Shown piece by piece: positions 34,478-42,967 of a stretch of 64,000 bases of DNA. The DNA is from Allobosea sp. BK604. Its GTDB lineage: Bacteria > Pseudomonadota > Alphaproteobacteria > Rhizobiales > Beijerinckiaceae. The number at the start of each line of letters is the position of its first letter. The stretch's first letter is position 1. The notes under the pieces are model-generated. The model did not search any database, had not been told where the DNA came from, and saw only the letters and a list, made by a program, of their open reading frames with translations. The position numbers were made by a program, and so were the translations under genes. The stretch covers positions 372,001 to 436,000 of the forward strand of contig NZ_SLZF01000001.1 of assembly GCF_004341515.1 (NCBI RefSeq), given 5' to 3'.

Positions 34478-34806
34478 CCTGCTGAAACGGTACGCAGGAG
34501 GCTCCTACTGACGCACTCGGCCTGCAGCTCGCTCAGTTTTGCGCAATGAGTGCCCTGCTCGGTGGGATCGGTCAACACAATCCATTTTCACCGCTATCAC
34601 GTTGTGAAAAAAGCACGTGCTCACTCAGCCCCACCAACCATTTATGCGCTGCGAGCTACCTGTGAAGCCAGTCAACAATATCTTATAGGCCTCGAAAGCG
34701 TGGAATCGGATAAAACCGCTTTTATCGAGAAAGGCACATTGATGTACTCACTGGCGGCGGTTCATACATGGTCGTTTTCTACCCTCCCTCGACAGCGCCA
34801 TCTGCC
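34478..34806. other. Divergent intergenic region
   Basis: About 330 bases between the divergent glycosyltransferase and the epimerase. It is somewhat A+T-rich and likely carries promoters for both. An 8-bp palindrome GCACGTGC lies at 34613-34620. The in-frame ATG at 34768 is a possible but less likely epimerase start. No RNA gene or small ORF with a good ribosome-binding site was found. Confidence 0.35.
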
Positions 34807-35838
34807 ATGACGAATGCCCCGGCCCGACGCGCGCTCGTCACGGGCGCGGCTGGTTTTATCGGTTTCCACGTCACCGAATCTCTTCTGAATCAAGGTATCC
34901 AGGTCCTCGGAATCGATAATTTAACGCCGTATTATGACCCCGCGCTGAAACAGGCCCGGCTCGACCAGCTGCTGCCGCGCAACGGCTTTTCATTCGAACC
35001 GATCGACATCGCCGATTACGACGCGCTGCAAGCCAGCTTTGCGGCCTACAAGCCTGACGCGGTGATCCATCTCGCAGCGCAGGCGGGCGTGCGTTACTCG
35101 CTCGACAATCCGCGCGCCTATGCCCATGCCAACCTCGACGGCTTTCTCTCGGTGCTGGAGGCCTGCCGACAGCATCCGGTCAGCCATCTCATCTATGCCT
35201 CGTCGAGCTCGGTCTATGGCGCCAATGCCAAGGTCCCGTTCAGCGAGCACGACAGCGCCGACCACCCGGTCTCGCTCTACGCCGCGACCAAACGGGCCAA
35301 CGAGCTGATGGCCCATTCCTATGCCCACCTCTACGGCATACCGGCGACAGCCCTGCGCTTCTTCACGGTCTATGGCCCCTGGGGTCGGCCGGACATGGCC
35401 TATTTCAAGTTCACCAAGGCGATCCTCGAAGGCCGGCCGATCGATGTCTATGCCGAGGCCGGGATGAGCCGCGACTTCACCTATATCGACGATGTCAGCG
35501 AGGCGATCGTGCGCCTTGCTTCCCTGCCGCCGGCACCAAATCCTGATTTCGACACGACCTCGCCCGATCCGGCTTCGGCGGCAGCGCCCTTCCGCATCTA
35601 CAATATCGGCAATCACACGCCGGTCGGGCTCGACCGTTTTATTTCCGTGATCGAGCAGGCTTGCGGCAAGAACGCGGTCAAGCGGCATCTGCCGATGCAG
35701 CCCGGCGACGTGCCGGCGACCTATGCCGATGTCCGCGACCTCGCCGCGCGCGCCGATTTCCGGCCGGATACCCCGATCGAGCTGGGCATCGCCCGCTTCG
35801 TCGCCTGGTATCGCGAGTTCTACGGCGTGGCCGGCTGA
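34807..35838 (+). CDS. UDP-glucuronate 4-epimerase-like extended SDR
   Basis: 343 residues from ATG at 34807 (ATG 34768 is in frame but adds a Pro-rich lead unlike the family). Features: ALVTGAAGFIGFHVTESLL, IHLAAQAGVRYSL, YASSSSVYGANAKVPFSE, YAATKRANELMAHSYA (catalytic Tyr and Lys), RFFTVYGPWGRPDMAYFKF and SRDFTYIDD. These strongly match bacterial UDP-GlcA 4-epimerases (LpsL, Cap1J), which supply UDP-galacturonate. The gene stands between the polysaccharide genes and the TRAP block; the 315 bases after it separate it from the transporter operon. Confidence 0.9.
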   Translation: MTNAPARRALVTGAAGFIGFHVTESLLNQGIQVLGIDNLTPYYDPALKQARLDQLLPRNGFSFEPIDIADYDALQASFAAYKPDAVIHLAAQAGVRYSLDNPRAYAHANLDGFLSVLEACRQHPVSHLIYASSSSVYGANAKVPFSEHDSADHPVSLYAATKRANELMAHSYAHLYGIPATALRFFTVYGPWGRPDMAYFKFTKAILEGRPIDVYAEAGMSRDFTYIDDVSEAIVRLASLPPAPNPDFDTTSPDPASAAAPFRIYNIGNHTPVGLDRFISVIEQACGKNAVKRHLPMQPGDVPATYADVRDLAARADFRPDTPIELGIARFVAWYREFYGVAG

Positions 35839-35930
35839 GCGACCCGGCACAGCTTCAAACCAGCGACATCGCCCGCGTCCAGCGCCGCCTCATCTCCCTG
35901 TCGGCGGCGCCGATTTGGCGCGGCCGGAGT

Positions 35931-35967
35931 TTGACTCGCGATGTCCGATGTGCAGTATGCAGCATAC
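35931..35967 (+). promoter_or_regulatory. Putative promoter overlapped by a GTATGC-A-GCATAC operator
   Basis: TTGACT at 35931-35936 is followed 18 bases later by GTATGC, the left arm of a perfect 13-bp palindrome (35955-35967) with an A6-7 run after it. GTAT(n)ATAC palindromes are typical operators of GntR-family (FadR/VanR subgroup) repressors that control sugar-acid TRAP operons. The overlap with the probable -10 region suits repression. No GntR gene is in the window. Inference only. Confidence 0.45.
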
Positions 35968-36032
35968 AAAAAAATAAGGTGGCGCAACGTAACCGCACCA
36001 CGGAAGCCTTTGAGGAACGCCAGGAGATTGCG

Positions 36033-36137
36033 ATGTCGTGCCCCGCTGCACGCTTGTGGCGCATAGATCGCTTAGCCGCTCGCTCGCTCTCCATCACTGT
36101 TGCCGGGTCCGCCTTGCTGGCGCGGTCGGCAGGCTAG
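36033..36137 (+). CDS. Small leader ORF, 34 codons, upstream of amidohydrolase
   Basis: ATG at 36033 has AGGAG at 36022-36026, six bases upstream, one of the best ribosome-binding sites in the window. The 34-residue product starts MSCPAARLWRID and ends in a hydrophobic stretch with SITVAGSALLARSAG. The stop is 16 bases before the amidohydrolase ATG, which itself lacks a good ribosome-binding site. It could be a translational-coupling leader or a chance ORF; no homolog is recognised. Confidence 0.35.
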   Translation: MSCPAARLWRIDRLAARSLSITVAGSALLARSAG

Positions 36138-36153
36138 GCCGGGTTCGGTCGCC

Positions 36154-37128
36154 ATGGTGTCAGCTGAACAGCGCGCGCGCTTCCTTGCGTCGGGTGACGA
36201 TGCCGACCTGCCGATCATCGACGCCCACCATCATTTCTTCGACCTCGACCACAATTATCATCCCTGGCTCAGCGACCATCGGCTGAGCACGTTCCGCTAC
36301 GGCGATTATTCGGCGCTGTGCCGCAACTTCATGCCGCAGGACTACCGGCAGGCGGCGGCCGGCCACCGCGTCGTCGGCAGCGTGCTGATGGAAGGCGAGT
36401 GGGATCCGAAGGATCCGATCGGCGAGATGCGCTGGGCGAGTGGGCTCGATGCCGACGGCCTGGCCGCCGGACTGATCGGGCAGATCTGGCTCGACCGCGC
36501 CGATGTCGACGAGGTCGTCGCGGCCTATCACGCCATGCCCAAAGTGCGCAGCGTCCGCCACAAGCCGGCGGCCACCAGCCGCGAGGCCCATACGGCCGCT
36601 TTCGCCGCAAAGGGCTCGATGCGGGATCAGCGCTGGCGCGACGGCTATGCCCGGCTCGGCCCCGCCGGCCTGCATTTCGACCTGCAGGTCTTCTGGTGGC
36701 ATCTCGCCGAGGCCGCGGAGCTGGCGCGGGATTTCCCCGACACCACGATCATCCTCAACCATGCCGGCCTGCCTTCCGACCGCAGCCGGGAGGCGCTCAA
36801 GGCCTGGCGCGCCGCACTCGACTGCCTCGCAGCCGAGCCCAATACGCGGGCCAAGATCTCCGGCATTGGCGTGCCCGGCCGACCCTGGACGCTGGAGCTG
36901 CAGCAGCCGGTCATCGACGGCGTCATCGCCGCCTTCGGCATCGAGCGCTGCGCCTTCGCCAGCAATTTCCCCGTCGACGGCCTCACCGCCTCCTTCGGCA
37001 CGATCTTCGACGTGTTCAAGGCGGCAACCCGCTCGCGCAAGCCTGAGGAAAGGCTCGCGCTGTTTCACGACAATGCAGCCCGCTGGTACGGCCTCGAGCC
37101 ATCCCGCGGCGCGGGAGAACACGCATGA
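36154..37128 (+). CDS. Amidohydrolase 2 family hydrolase (COG3618; probable sugar-acid lactonase)
   Basis: 324 residues from ATG at 36154; ATG at 36100 is in frame but gives an unrelated Pro/Arg lead. The metal site begins PIIDAHHHFFDLDH (H-x-H type), and the body has RSVRHKPA, FDLQVFWW, TTIILNHAGLPSD (His in strand 6), KISGIG and a late CAFASNFPVDG with Asp. This pattern fits COG3618 lactonases such as L-fuconolactonase and L-rhamnono-lactonase. Its stop overlaps the DctQ start (ATGA), so the hydrolysed product is likely of the compound imported by the TRAP system. The lactone is not identifiable. Confidence 0.85.
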   Translation: MVSAEQRARFLASGDDADLPIIDAHHHFFDLDHNYHPWLSDHRLSTFRYGDYSALCRNFMPQDYRQAAAGHRVVGSVLMEGEWDPKDPIGEMRWASGLDADGLAAGLIGQIWLDRADVDEVVAAYHAMPKVRSVRHKPAATSREAHTAAFAAKGSMRDQRWRDGYARLGPAGLHFDLQVFWWHLAEAAELARDFPDTTIILNHAGLPSDRSREALKAWRAALDCLAAEPNTRAKISGIGVPGRPWTLELQQPVIDGVIAAFGIERCAFASNFPVDGLTASFGTIFDVFKAATRSRKPEERLALFHDNAARWYGLEPSRGAGEHA

Positions 37129-37670
37129 CGTTGCAAGCATGGCTGCTGCGGGCAGTCGAGAACCTGCTGATCGCCGGCTTCGCCGTGATGATCGCGATGG
37201 TCTTCGGCAATGTCGTCCTGCGCTACGGCTTCAACTCCGGCATCATCATGTCGGAAGAGGTCTCGCGCATGATCTTCGTCTGGCTCACCTTCGGCGGCGC
37301 CTTCCTCGTCGCCAAGGATGGCGGCCATCTCGGCATGACCAGCATTGTCGCCATGCTCGGCCGTAACGGCCGCTGGTGGTGCCGACTCGCGGCCGAAGGC
37401 CTGTCTCTCTTCTGCATGGCGCTCGTCGTCATCGGCTGCTGGACGCAAACTGCAATCAATATCGAGAATGCCGCCCCCGTGACCGGTATCCCCGTCGCCG
37501 TGATCTACGCGGCAGGTTTCGTCTGCGGCATCGGCATCGGCGCGCTCAACCTGATCGCGCTGTTCGACCTCGTCACCGGCCGCATGCCTGATTCCGCCCT
37601 CGTGGTTGGCGCGGAATCGGAGGAACTGACGAACTTCGAAGCCAAGCAGGCCGAGGAGCGGAGCAAGTGA
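37125..37670 (+). CDS. dctQ: TRAP transporter small permease (DctQ type)
   Basis: 181 residues with four predicted membrane helices, usual for DctQ. Conserved pieces are the first helix with FAVMIAMVFGNVVLRYGF, SEEVSRMIFVWLTFGGA and a final helix. A 30-residue polar tail ends the protein. Starts in an ATGA overlap with the amidohydrolase and ends in a four-base overlap with DctM. Partner of the large permease in importing a carboxylate-bearing solute driven by Na+ or H+ gradients. Confidence 0.92.
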   Translation: MTLQAWLLRAVENLLIAGFAVMIAMVFGNVVLRYGFNSGIIMSEEVSRMIFVWLTFGGAFLVAKDGGHLGMTSIVAMLGRNGRWWCRLAAEGLSLFCMALVVIGCWTQTAINIENAAPVTGIPVAVIYAAGFVCGIGIGALNLIALFDLVTGRMPDSALVVGAESEELTNFEAKQAEERSK

Positions 37671-38950
37671 CCGTCTTCGTCTTCCTCGGCTCGCTGCTCG
37701 GCGCCATGGCGATCGGCATGCCGATTGCCACCGCCCTGCTCGTCTGCGGCGTCGCGTTGATGATCGAGCTCGATACGTTCGATGCGCAGATCCTCGCACA
37801 GAACCTCGTCAGCGGCGCCGACAGCTTCCCGCTGATGGCGGTGCCCTTCTTCATGCTTGCCGGCGAGCTGATGAATGCCGGCGGCCTGTCAAAGCGCATC
37901 ATCGCGCTCGCCGTCTCCCTGATCGGCCATGTCCGCGGCGGGCTCGGCTATGTCGCCGTCATCGCCGCATTGGTCATGGCGAGCATCTCCGGCTCGGCCG
38001 TCGCCGACACCGCGGCGCTCGCCGCCATCCTGCTGCCGATGATGAAGCAAGCCGGCTATCGCCTCGACCGCTGCTGCGGCCTGATCTCTGCCGGCGGCAT
38101 CATCGCCCCGGTCATCCCGCCTTCGATCGGCTTCGTTGTCTTCGGCGTCGCCGCCGGCGTCTCGATCACCAGGCTCTTCCTCGCCGGCATCTTCCCCGGC
38201 ATCCTGATGGGCCTGGCGCTCGTCATCACCTGGTACGTCATCGCGCGCGACGAGCCGGTCGCCCGTACCGAGCGCGCCAGCATCCGCGAGGTCGCCAAGA
38301 CCGCCATCGACGGCGTCTGGGCGCTCGCCCTGCCCATCCTGATCATCGGTGGCATGAAGGCCGGCGCCTTCACGCCGACCGAAGCAGCGGTCGTCGCCGC
38401 GGTCTATGCCGGACTGGTTGGCTATTTCATCTATGGCGAGCTCAAGCTGGAGGATATTCGCCCGGCCATGCTCGCGGCGCTAAAGACGTCGGCCGCGGTG
38501 ATGTTCCTGGTCGCGGCGGCGCTGGTCTCGGCGTGGCTCATCACCATCGCCGACATCCCCGGCGAGGTCGCCAGGCTGCTCGGCCCGCTGATCGACAACA
38601 AGACGTTGCTGATGCTGGCGATGATGCTGCTCGTCATCGTCGTCGGCACGGCGCTCGACTTCATCCCGACCGTCCTGATCCTGACGCCGGTGCTGATGCC
38701 GATCGTCAAGCAGGCCGGCATCGACCCGGTCTATTTCGGTGTCATGTTCATCGTGAACAACGCCATCGGCCTGCTGACCCCACCGGTCGGCACGGTGCTG
38801 AACGTCGTCTGCGCCGTCGGCAACATCTCCATGGACAAGGTGATCAAGGGGGTGATGCCTTTCCTGCTCGCCCAGATCGCCGTGCTGGCGCTGCTCATCT
38901 TCATTCCCGAGCTGGTGACCATCCCGGCCAAGTTCTTTTATGGGCGCTGA
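37667..38950 (+). CDS. dctM: TRAP transporter large permease (DctM type)
   Basis: 427 residues, normal DctM length, with about 12 hydrophobic segments. Family marks are LLGAMAIGMPIATALLVCG at the N-terminus, ADSFPLMAVPFFMLAGELMN, SGSAVADTAALAAILLPMM, PVIPPSIGFVVFG, GTALDFIPTVLILTPVLMP and NAIGLLTPPVGTVLNV. It forms the transport pathway together with DctQ. 63 bases separate it from the binding-protein gene, which has its own strong ribosome-binding site. Confidence 0.95.
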   Translation: MTVFVFLGSLLGAMAIGMPIATALLVCGVALMIELDTFDAQILAQNLVSGADSFPLMAVPFFMLAGELMNAGGLSKRIIALAVSLIGHVRGGLGYVAVIAALVMASISGSAVADTAALAAILLPMMKQAGYRLDRCCGLISAGGIIAPVIPPSIGFVVFGVAAGVSITRLFLAGIFPGILMGLALVITWYVIARDEPVARTERASIREVAKTAIDGVWALALPILIIGGMKAGAFTPTEAAVVAAVYAGLVGYFIYGELKLEDIRPAMLAALKTSAAVMFLVAAALVSAWLITIADIPGEVARLLGPLIDNKTLLMLAMMLLVIVVGTALDFIPTVLILTPVLMPIVKQAGIDPVYFGVMFIVNNAIGLLTPPVGTVLNVVCAVGNISMDKVIKGVMPFLLAQIAVLALLIFIPELVTIPAKFFYGR

Positions 38951-39013
38951 CGGTTTCGCCGGCGCCTCCCCGTCCTTCGACCTGAGTTCACCCGGAAGTT
39001 TAGGAGAGACAAG

Positions 39014-40009
39014 ATGACACTGACCCGTAGAACCGCCCTGAAGGGCGCCGGCGCCGGCATCGCGCTGTTTTCGATCGGCAACCCTGCGCTCGCCCAGGCC
39101 TCCCGCCTGCGCTTCGCCCATCCGCATCCGGAATCCGACAGCTGGCACAAGGCCGCGCTGATCTTCGCCGAAGAGGTCAAGAAGCGCACCGGCGGCAAGT
39201 ATGAGGTCCAGGTCTTCCCGAACGGCGCCCTCGGCTCCGACTCGCAGACCATCAGCGCGGTGCGCGGCGGCTCGCTCGACATCTGCCTGACCGGCAACCC
39301 GTTCTTCACCGGCCTCGCCCCCAAGCTCAACGTGCTCGACCTGCCCTTCCTGTTCCAGAGCCGCAAGCATGCCGGCGCTGTCATGGACGGCCCGATCGGC
39401 GAGGGCCTGCGCAAGGATCTCGAGGGCTCGAACCTGAAGGCGCTCTCGACCTGGGAAATCGGCTGGCGCAACCTGACCAACAGCAAGCGCCCGATCGCCG
39501 CTCCGGCTGATCTGAAGGGTCTTAAGATCCGCACCACCCCGAACCCGGCCCATATCCGCGCCTTCCAGCTGCTCGGCGCCGTGCCGACCCCGATGGCCTT
39601 CACCGAACTCTTCACCGCGCTCGAGACCGGCGCCGTCGACGGTCAGGAGAACCCGGTCACGCTGATCCTGAACGCCAAGTTCAACGAGGTTCAGAAGCAC
39701 CTTTCGCTGACCCGCCACGCCTTCACCACCGGCCCGGTCGTGATGAACAAGACGAAGTTCGACGCGCACCCGGCCGATCTCCAGAAGATCCTGGTCGAGG
39801 TCGCGGCCGCCTGCGCCGTTCAGCAGCGCCAGATGAACGAGGATACCGAGGCCGGCAGCCTCGACGCCCTCAAGAAAGCCGGCATGCAGGCGGTCGAGAA
39901 TCCAGACCGTGACGCCTTCGCCAAGATCGTCCAGGTCGAGGTCGAGAAGGAATTCGTCGGCAAGTTCGGCGGCGACGTGCTGGAGCAGATCAAGAAGGCT
40001 TCGGTCTGA
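39014..40009 (+). CDS. dctP: TRAP transporter solute-binding protein (DctP type) with Tat-like signal
   Basis: 331 residues. The N-terminus MTLTRRTALKGAGAGI with a hydrophobic core and PALAQA gives a twin-arginine-like signal peptide cleaved near residue 28. The mature protein has LRFAHPHPESDSWHKAAL, VQVFPNGALGSDSQTISAV, LKGLKIRTTPNPAHI (the Arg expected to bind the ligand carboxylate) and GAVDGQENPV. These match the DctP family, subgroup with sugar acids or C4-dicarboxylates. AGGAGA lies six bases before the ATG. A long hairpin follows the gene at 40072-40106. Confidence 0.93.
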   Translation: MTLTRRTALKGAGAGIALFSIGNPALAQASRLRFAHPHPESDSWHKAALIFAEEVKKRTGGKYEVQVFPNGALGSDSQTISAVRGGSLDICLTGNPFFTGLAPKLNVLDLPFLFQSRKHAGAVMDGPIGEGLRKDLEGSNLKALSTWEIGWRNLTNSKRPIAAPADLKGLKIRTTPNPAHIRAFQLLGAVPTPMAFTELFTALETGAVDGQENPVTLILNAKFNEVQKHLSLTRHAFTTGPVVMNKTKFDAHPADLQKILVEVAAACAVQQRQMNEDTEAGSLDALKKAGMQAVENPDRDAFAKIVQVEVEKEFVGKFGGDVLEQIKKASV

Positions 40010-40443
40010 AGCGACCCGAGCCGAAAGGTCCGCCTGCGGCGAAGCACGCGCCTGAGTCCCAGGACTGGCATATTGAGGCCATCTCGTTCGGCGAGATGGT
40101 CTCAATAGGTCACTTTGCTACCGAGGCGCGGCGCGAGTTGGCGAAAACGGAGACTTCCGGCACACCACGCGATCGCTATCGCGATCAACTACGACCGCGT
40201 AGAACATGAGTCTCAAACCGGCGCCCGCCGCGTTGGCCTCCGATGCACACCACCTCCGGCGAGGATAGGCAAGCCACATTTTCAAAGTGCGGTGCTCCAC
40301 GACGTAGCGCTTTGAAGTCGAGGCGATATGTCGGCATCCCTAGACAGCGTTCGGCGTACTGTGCTTGAAGGCAGCCCATCGGCTGGCCTGTGAACGAACC
40401 TGCGAATTCGGCCACTTAGGCTAAGCCTCATCGTTCGGCGTAT
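40010..40443. other. Intergenic region after the TRAP operon
   Basis: 434 bases. Besides the 15-bp-stem hairpin near its start, I see no gene. A short ORF (40115-40315 +) lacks a ribosome-binding site and has no recognisable product. The region should contain the promoter for the ABC exporter operon, but no clear pair of boxes was seen. Confidence 0.35.
40072..40106 (+). terminator. Long hairpin downstream of TRAP operon
   Basis: ATTGAGGCCATCTCG (40072-40086) pairs with CGAGATGGTCTCAAT (40092-40106) over 15 bp with one G-U pair, around a TTCGG loop. It lies 62 bases after the dctP stop. No U-tract follows, so it may be a factor-dependent or mRNA-stabilising 3' hairpin rather than a classical intrinsic terminator. 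Confidence 0.6.
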
Positions 40444-41274
40444 ATGGTGACTAGTTTGAATAGCGCTGTTTCTCCCCGCGCCCGCCCCACTCCACGGCAG
40501 TTGGCGATTGCCGATCTGACGGCTTCCCTGCGCTCAACAGGCTTCTGGATGAACCTGGCCTGGAGCGACATATTGCAGCGCTACCGGGGCTCGCTTATCG
40601 GCCCGTTCTGGCTGACGATCAGCTCGGGCGTGTTCATTTTCGGGCTTGGGCCGCTCTATTCGACCCTGTTTGGTCTCAACGTCAAAACCTATTTGCCGTT
40701 CATGGCGATCGGGCTGCTCATTTGGACCTTTATAACCGGCGTCATAAACGAATCCTGCCGCGGCATGCTCGACAACGCCTCGATCATGAAGCAGATCAAG
40801 CTGCCGCGAACATTCTTCATCTTCCAGATTCTGGCCCGAAACTTTATTATCCTGCTCCATACTCTACCGATCTATGTGGGCGTTTTCTGGTACTGTGAGC
40901 TAAGCTTGAATGCCAACATGCTGCTGGTCTTCCCGGGCCTGCTGCTTTTGCTTGCGAACACGTTCTGGATCGGCCTCTTGCTGGCCATTGTCTGCGCCCG
41001 CTTCCGGGATGTGACGCAGATTGTCGGCAGCGTCCTGCAGCTCAGCTTTTTCCTCACGCCGATCATCTGGAACCCGCGAACCCAGCATGCGCCGTCCTGG
41101 ATCGTCGATCTCAATCCCTTCTATGCGCTGATTCAACTGGCTCGCGCGCCGCTCATGGGCGAACCACTTACGGCGAAAGTCCTGGCAATGGCCTGTTTCT
41201 GCTTGCTTGTCGGTGGAGGCCTGACCGCGTGGCTGTTCATCCGCGCCCGCAAGCAGATCGTGTACTGGATTTGA
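40444..41274 (+). CDS. wzm: ABC-2 type polysaccharide export permease (Wzm/KpsM type)
   Basis: 276 residues with six hydrophobic segments of the ABC2_membrane family. Typical pieces: LAWSDILQRYRGSLIGPFWL near the N-terminus (cytoplasmic amphipathic helix before TM1), GLLIWTFITGVINESCRGML, IKLPRTFFIFQILARNF, FFLTPIIWNP and LNPFYALIQLARAPLMGE. These match RfbA/Wzm/KpsM permeases. Stop overlaps the ATG of the ATPase gene. The exporter would move the lipid-linked polysaccharide across the inner membrane. Confidence 0.92.
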   Translation: MVTSLNSAVSPRARPTPRQLAIADLTASLRSTGFWMNLAWSDILQRYRGSLIGPFWLTISSGVFIFGLGPLYSTLFGLNVKTYLPFMAIGLLIWTFITGVINESCRGMLDNASIMKQIKLPRTFFIFQILARNFIILLHTLPIYVGVFWYCELSLNANMLLVFPGLLLLLANTFWIGLLLAIVCARFRDVTQIVGSVLQLSFFLTPIIWNPRTQHAPSWIVDLNPFYALIQLARAPLMGEPLTAKVLAMACFCLLVGGGLTAWLFIRARKQIVYWI

Positions 41275-42038
41275 TGATGTCCGTTGTTCTGCTTGATCAA
41301 TTATCGATCGAATTTCCGATCCTTCATACCGGCCATCGATCTTTCAAGAAAACGATGCTGGCGCGCGCCACCGGCGGTATGATCCTGCAGGATGCGAAGG
41401 CTGCACCCGTCGTTCGCGCCTTGTCGGATATCTCGGGTGCAATGCAGGCTGGAGACCGCGTCGGGCTGATCGGCCCCAATGGCGCCGGCAAGACCACGCT
41501 CCTGCGCGCCATCGCTGAAATCTATGAACCAACCCGCGGCTCGGTCTATACCGAGGGACGCGTCATGGCGCTGCTCGACCTGAGCCTCGGCATGAACCAC
41601 GATATCAGCGGGCATGAGAACATCCGCCTGCGTGGCCGCTACCTTGGCCTGAGCGCAAGAGAGATCGAGGCCTTGGCCCCCGAGATTGCTGCCTTTACCG
41701 AGCTGGGCGAATATCTCGACATGCCGACCAGGACCTACTCCTCCGGCATGTTGCTGCGGCTCGCCTTTGCGATCGCGACCAGCATCAGACCCGACATCCT
41801 GCTGCTCGACGAATGGATGCTGGCCGGCGACGCAACCTTCGTTTCGAAGGCGCGCGCACGCATGGAGCGTTTTGTAGAGCAGACGAAAATCCTGGTTCTC
41901 GCCTCGCATTCGGAAGCCATCATCCGGCAATGGTGCAACAAGGCGATGTTCCTGAAGGGGGGCGAGCTCGTCGGCTACGGCGATGTCGAGGAGATGTTCG
42001 GGCTCTATGGCGAGTACATGGCAACCGAGGCGGCGTAA
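41274..42038 (+). CDS. wzt: ABC transporter ATP-binding protein for polysaccharide export (Wzt/KpsT type)
   Basis: About 254 residues from ATGATG at 41274/41277, overlapping the permease stop by one to a few bases. Walker A GPNGAGKTTLL, LSLGMNHDISGHENIRLRGRYLG, signature TYSSGMLLRLAFAIA, Walker B DILLLDEWM and the switch LASHS are all present. The extended lead before Walker A and the SGHENI region are typical of Wzt/TagH/KpsT. The protein ends soon after the switch region, so the C-terminal carbohydrate-binding domain found in O9a-type Wzt is absent. Chain-end recognition by Wzt is therefore not expected. Confidence 0.92.
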   Translation: MMSVVLLDQLSIEFPILHTGHRSFKKTMLARATGGMILQDAKAAPVVRALSDISGAMQAGDRVGLIGPNGAGKTTLLRAIAEIYEPTRGSVYTEGRVMALLDLSLGMNHDISGHENIRLRGRYLGLSAREIEALAPEIAAFTELGEYLDMPTRTYSSGMLLRLAFAIATSIRPDILLLDEWMLAGDATFVSKARARMERFVEQTKILVLASHSEAIIRQWCNKAMFLKGGELVGYGDVEEMFGLYGEYMATEAA

Positions 42039-42138
42039 TCCGGCGACTGGACCAATAGTTCCGATACGTGATCCTGCTGCCCACCGCTGAGATCCAGACA
42101 AGGAGCGGGTTCGGCGTCGCGGTAGTTGAAAGACGGTT

Positions 42139-42852
42139 ATGCGAACCAGAAGCCTTGCTTCGCTCCGGCGGAAGATCGCCATCATGCTCGGCCGCAAGCG
42201 GCCACCGACCGGTCGTCTGGTCGCGGAAATCCCGTTCGTCATTGGCGGCACCCGTTTCAGCGGAGACTGCGCGATCGGCATGTTCAGCTATGTCAACGGC
42301 TCGCTCGACATGAGCTGGACCACGATCGGGCGATATTGCTCGATCGGCGAAGAGGTCATCATCAACCCTGGCAACCATCCGCTGAACTGGGTCTCCACCC
42401 ATCCTTTCGCCAGTGACCCCAGCGGGGTTTCGGCTGGCATGTCAGATTCACCGGATTATCACGCAATTGCTCTCACGCATGCTGAAGGGCCTCGCGACAT
42501 GAGGGCCGACCGGGTCACGATCGGTCACGACGTTTGGATCGGCACGCGCGCCATGATTCTCGGTGGCGTCACGATCGGCCACGGCGCGGTGGTAGCCGCC
42601 GGGGCCGTCGTCACCAAGGATGTCGAGCCCTATTCGATCGTCGGCGGCGTCCCGGCGCGTCATTTGCGCCATCGGTTGCCGCAGGAGCAGTACGACGAAT
42701 TGCTGCGCTTGGCCTGGTGGGATTGGGATCTCGCCGCGTTTGGGCCGATCCGCGATTATTCCCTGGTACCGGCGTTCATCGAGCGCTTGAAAGCAGGGAT
42801 GGCGGACGGTTCGCTTCGGCGTGCGGCGCCGAAGATCAAGATCATACGTTAG
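42139..42852 (+). CDS. CatB/XAT-type hexapeptide acetyltransferase
   Basis: 237 residues. Left-handed beta-helix acetyltransferase with an inserted loop: [19 protein letters not shown] followed by WVSTHPF (the family His segment), [35 protein letters not shown] and SIVGGVPAR. These match xenobiotic acyltransferase/LpxA-like O-acetyltransferases (CatB, VatD, polysaccharide CapG). It sits 100 bases after Wzt on the same strand, so it likely acetylates a hydroxyl of the exported glycan. Fifty residues after the beta-helix form the family's C-terminal helices. Confidence 0.87.
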   Translation: MRTRSLASLRRKIAIMLGRKRPPTGRLVAEIPFVIGGTRFSGDCAIGMFSYVNGSLDMSWTTIGRYCSIGEEVIINPGNHPLNWVSTHPFASDPSGVSAGMSDSPDYHAIALTHAEGPRDMRADRVTIGHDVWIGTRAMILGGVTIGHGAVVAAGAVVTKDVEPYSIVGGVPARHLRHRLPQEQYDELLRLAWWDWDLAAFGPIRDYSLVPAFIERLKAGMADGSLRRAAPKIKIIR

Positions 42853-42967
42853 AGCCCTGCGCTGGACTTGTGCTCGTCGGCGCGGCGGATTAACTCGCAC
42901 CACCATCTTTATCCTGCATCCGGCCTCCACCACCGATGAGGCTCGGACCGCGTGAAAGGCCTGCACG

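Larger units (their letters stand above)
35839..36153. other. Regulatory region of the amidohydrolase-TRAP operon
   Basis: 315 bases between the epimerase and the amidohydrolase. It contains a TTGACT hexamer (35931-35936), an overlapping 13-bp palindrome described separately, an A-tract and a small leader ORF with a strong ribosome-binding site. No larger gene is present. Confidence 0.5.

Noticed and set aside
40115..40315. Short ORFs between dctP and the exporter genes
   Set aside because: No ribosome-binding site and no recognisable product.
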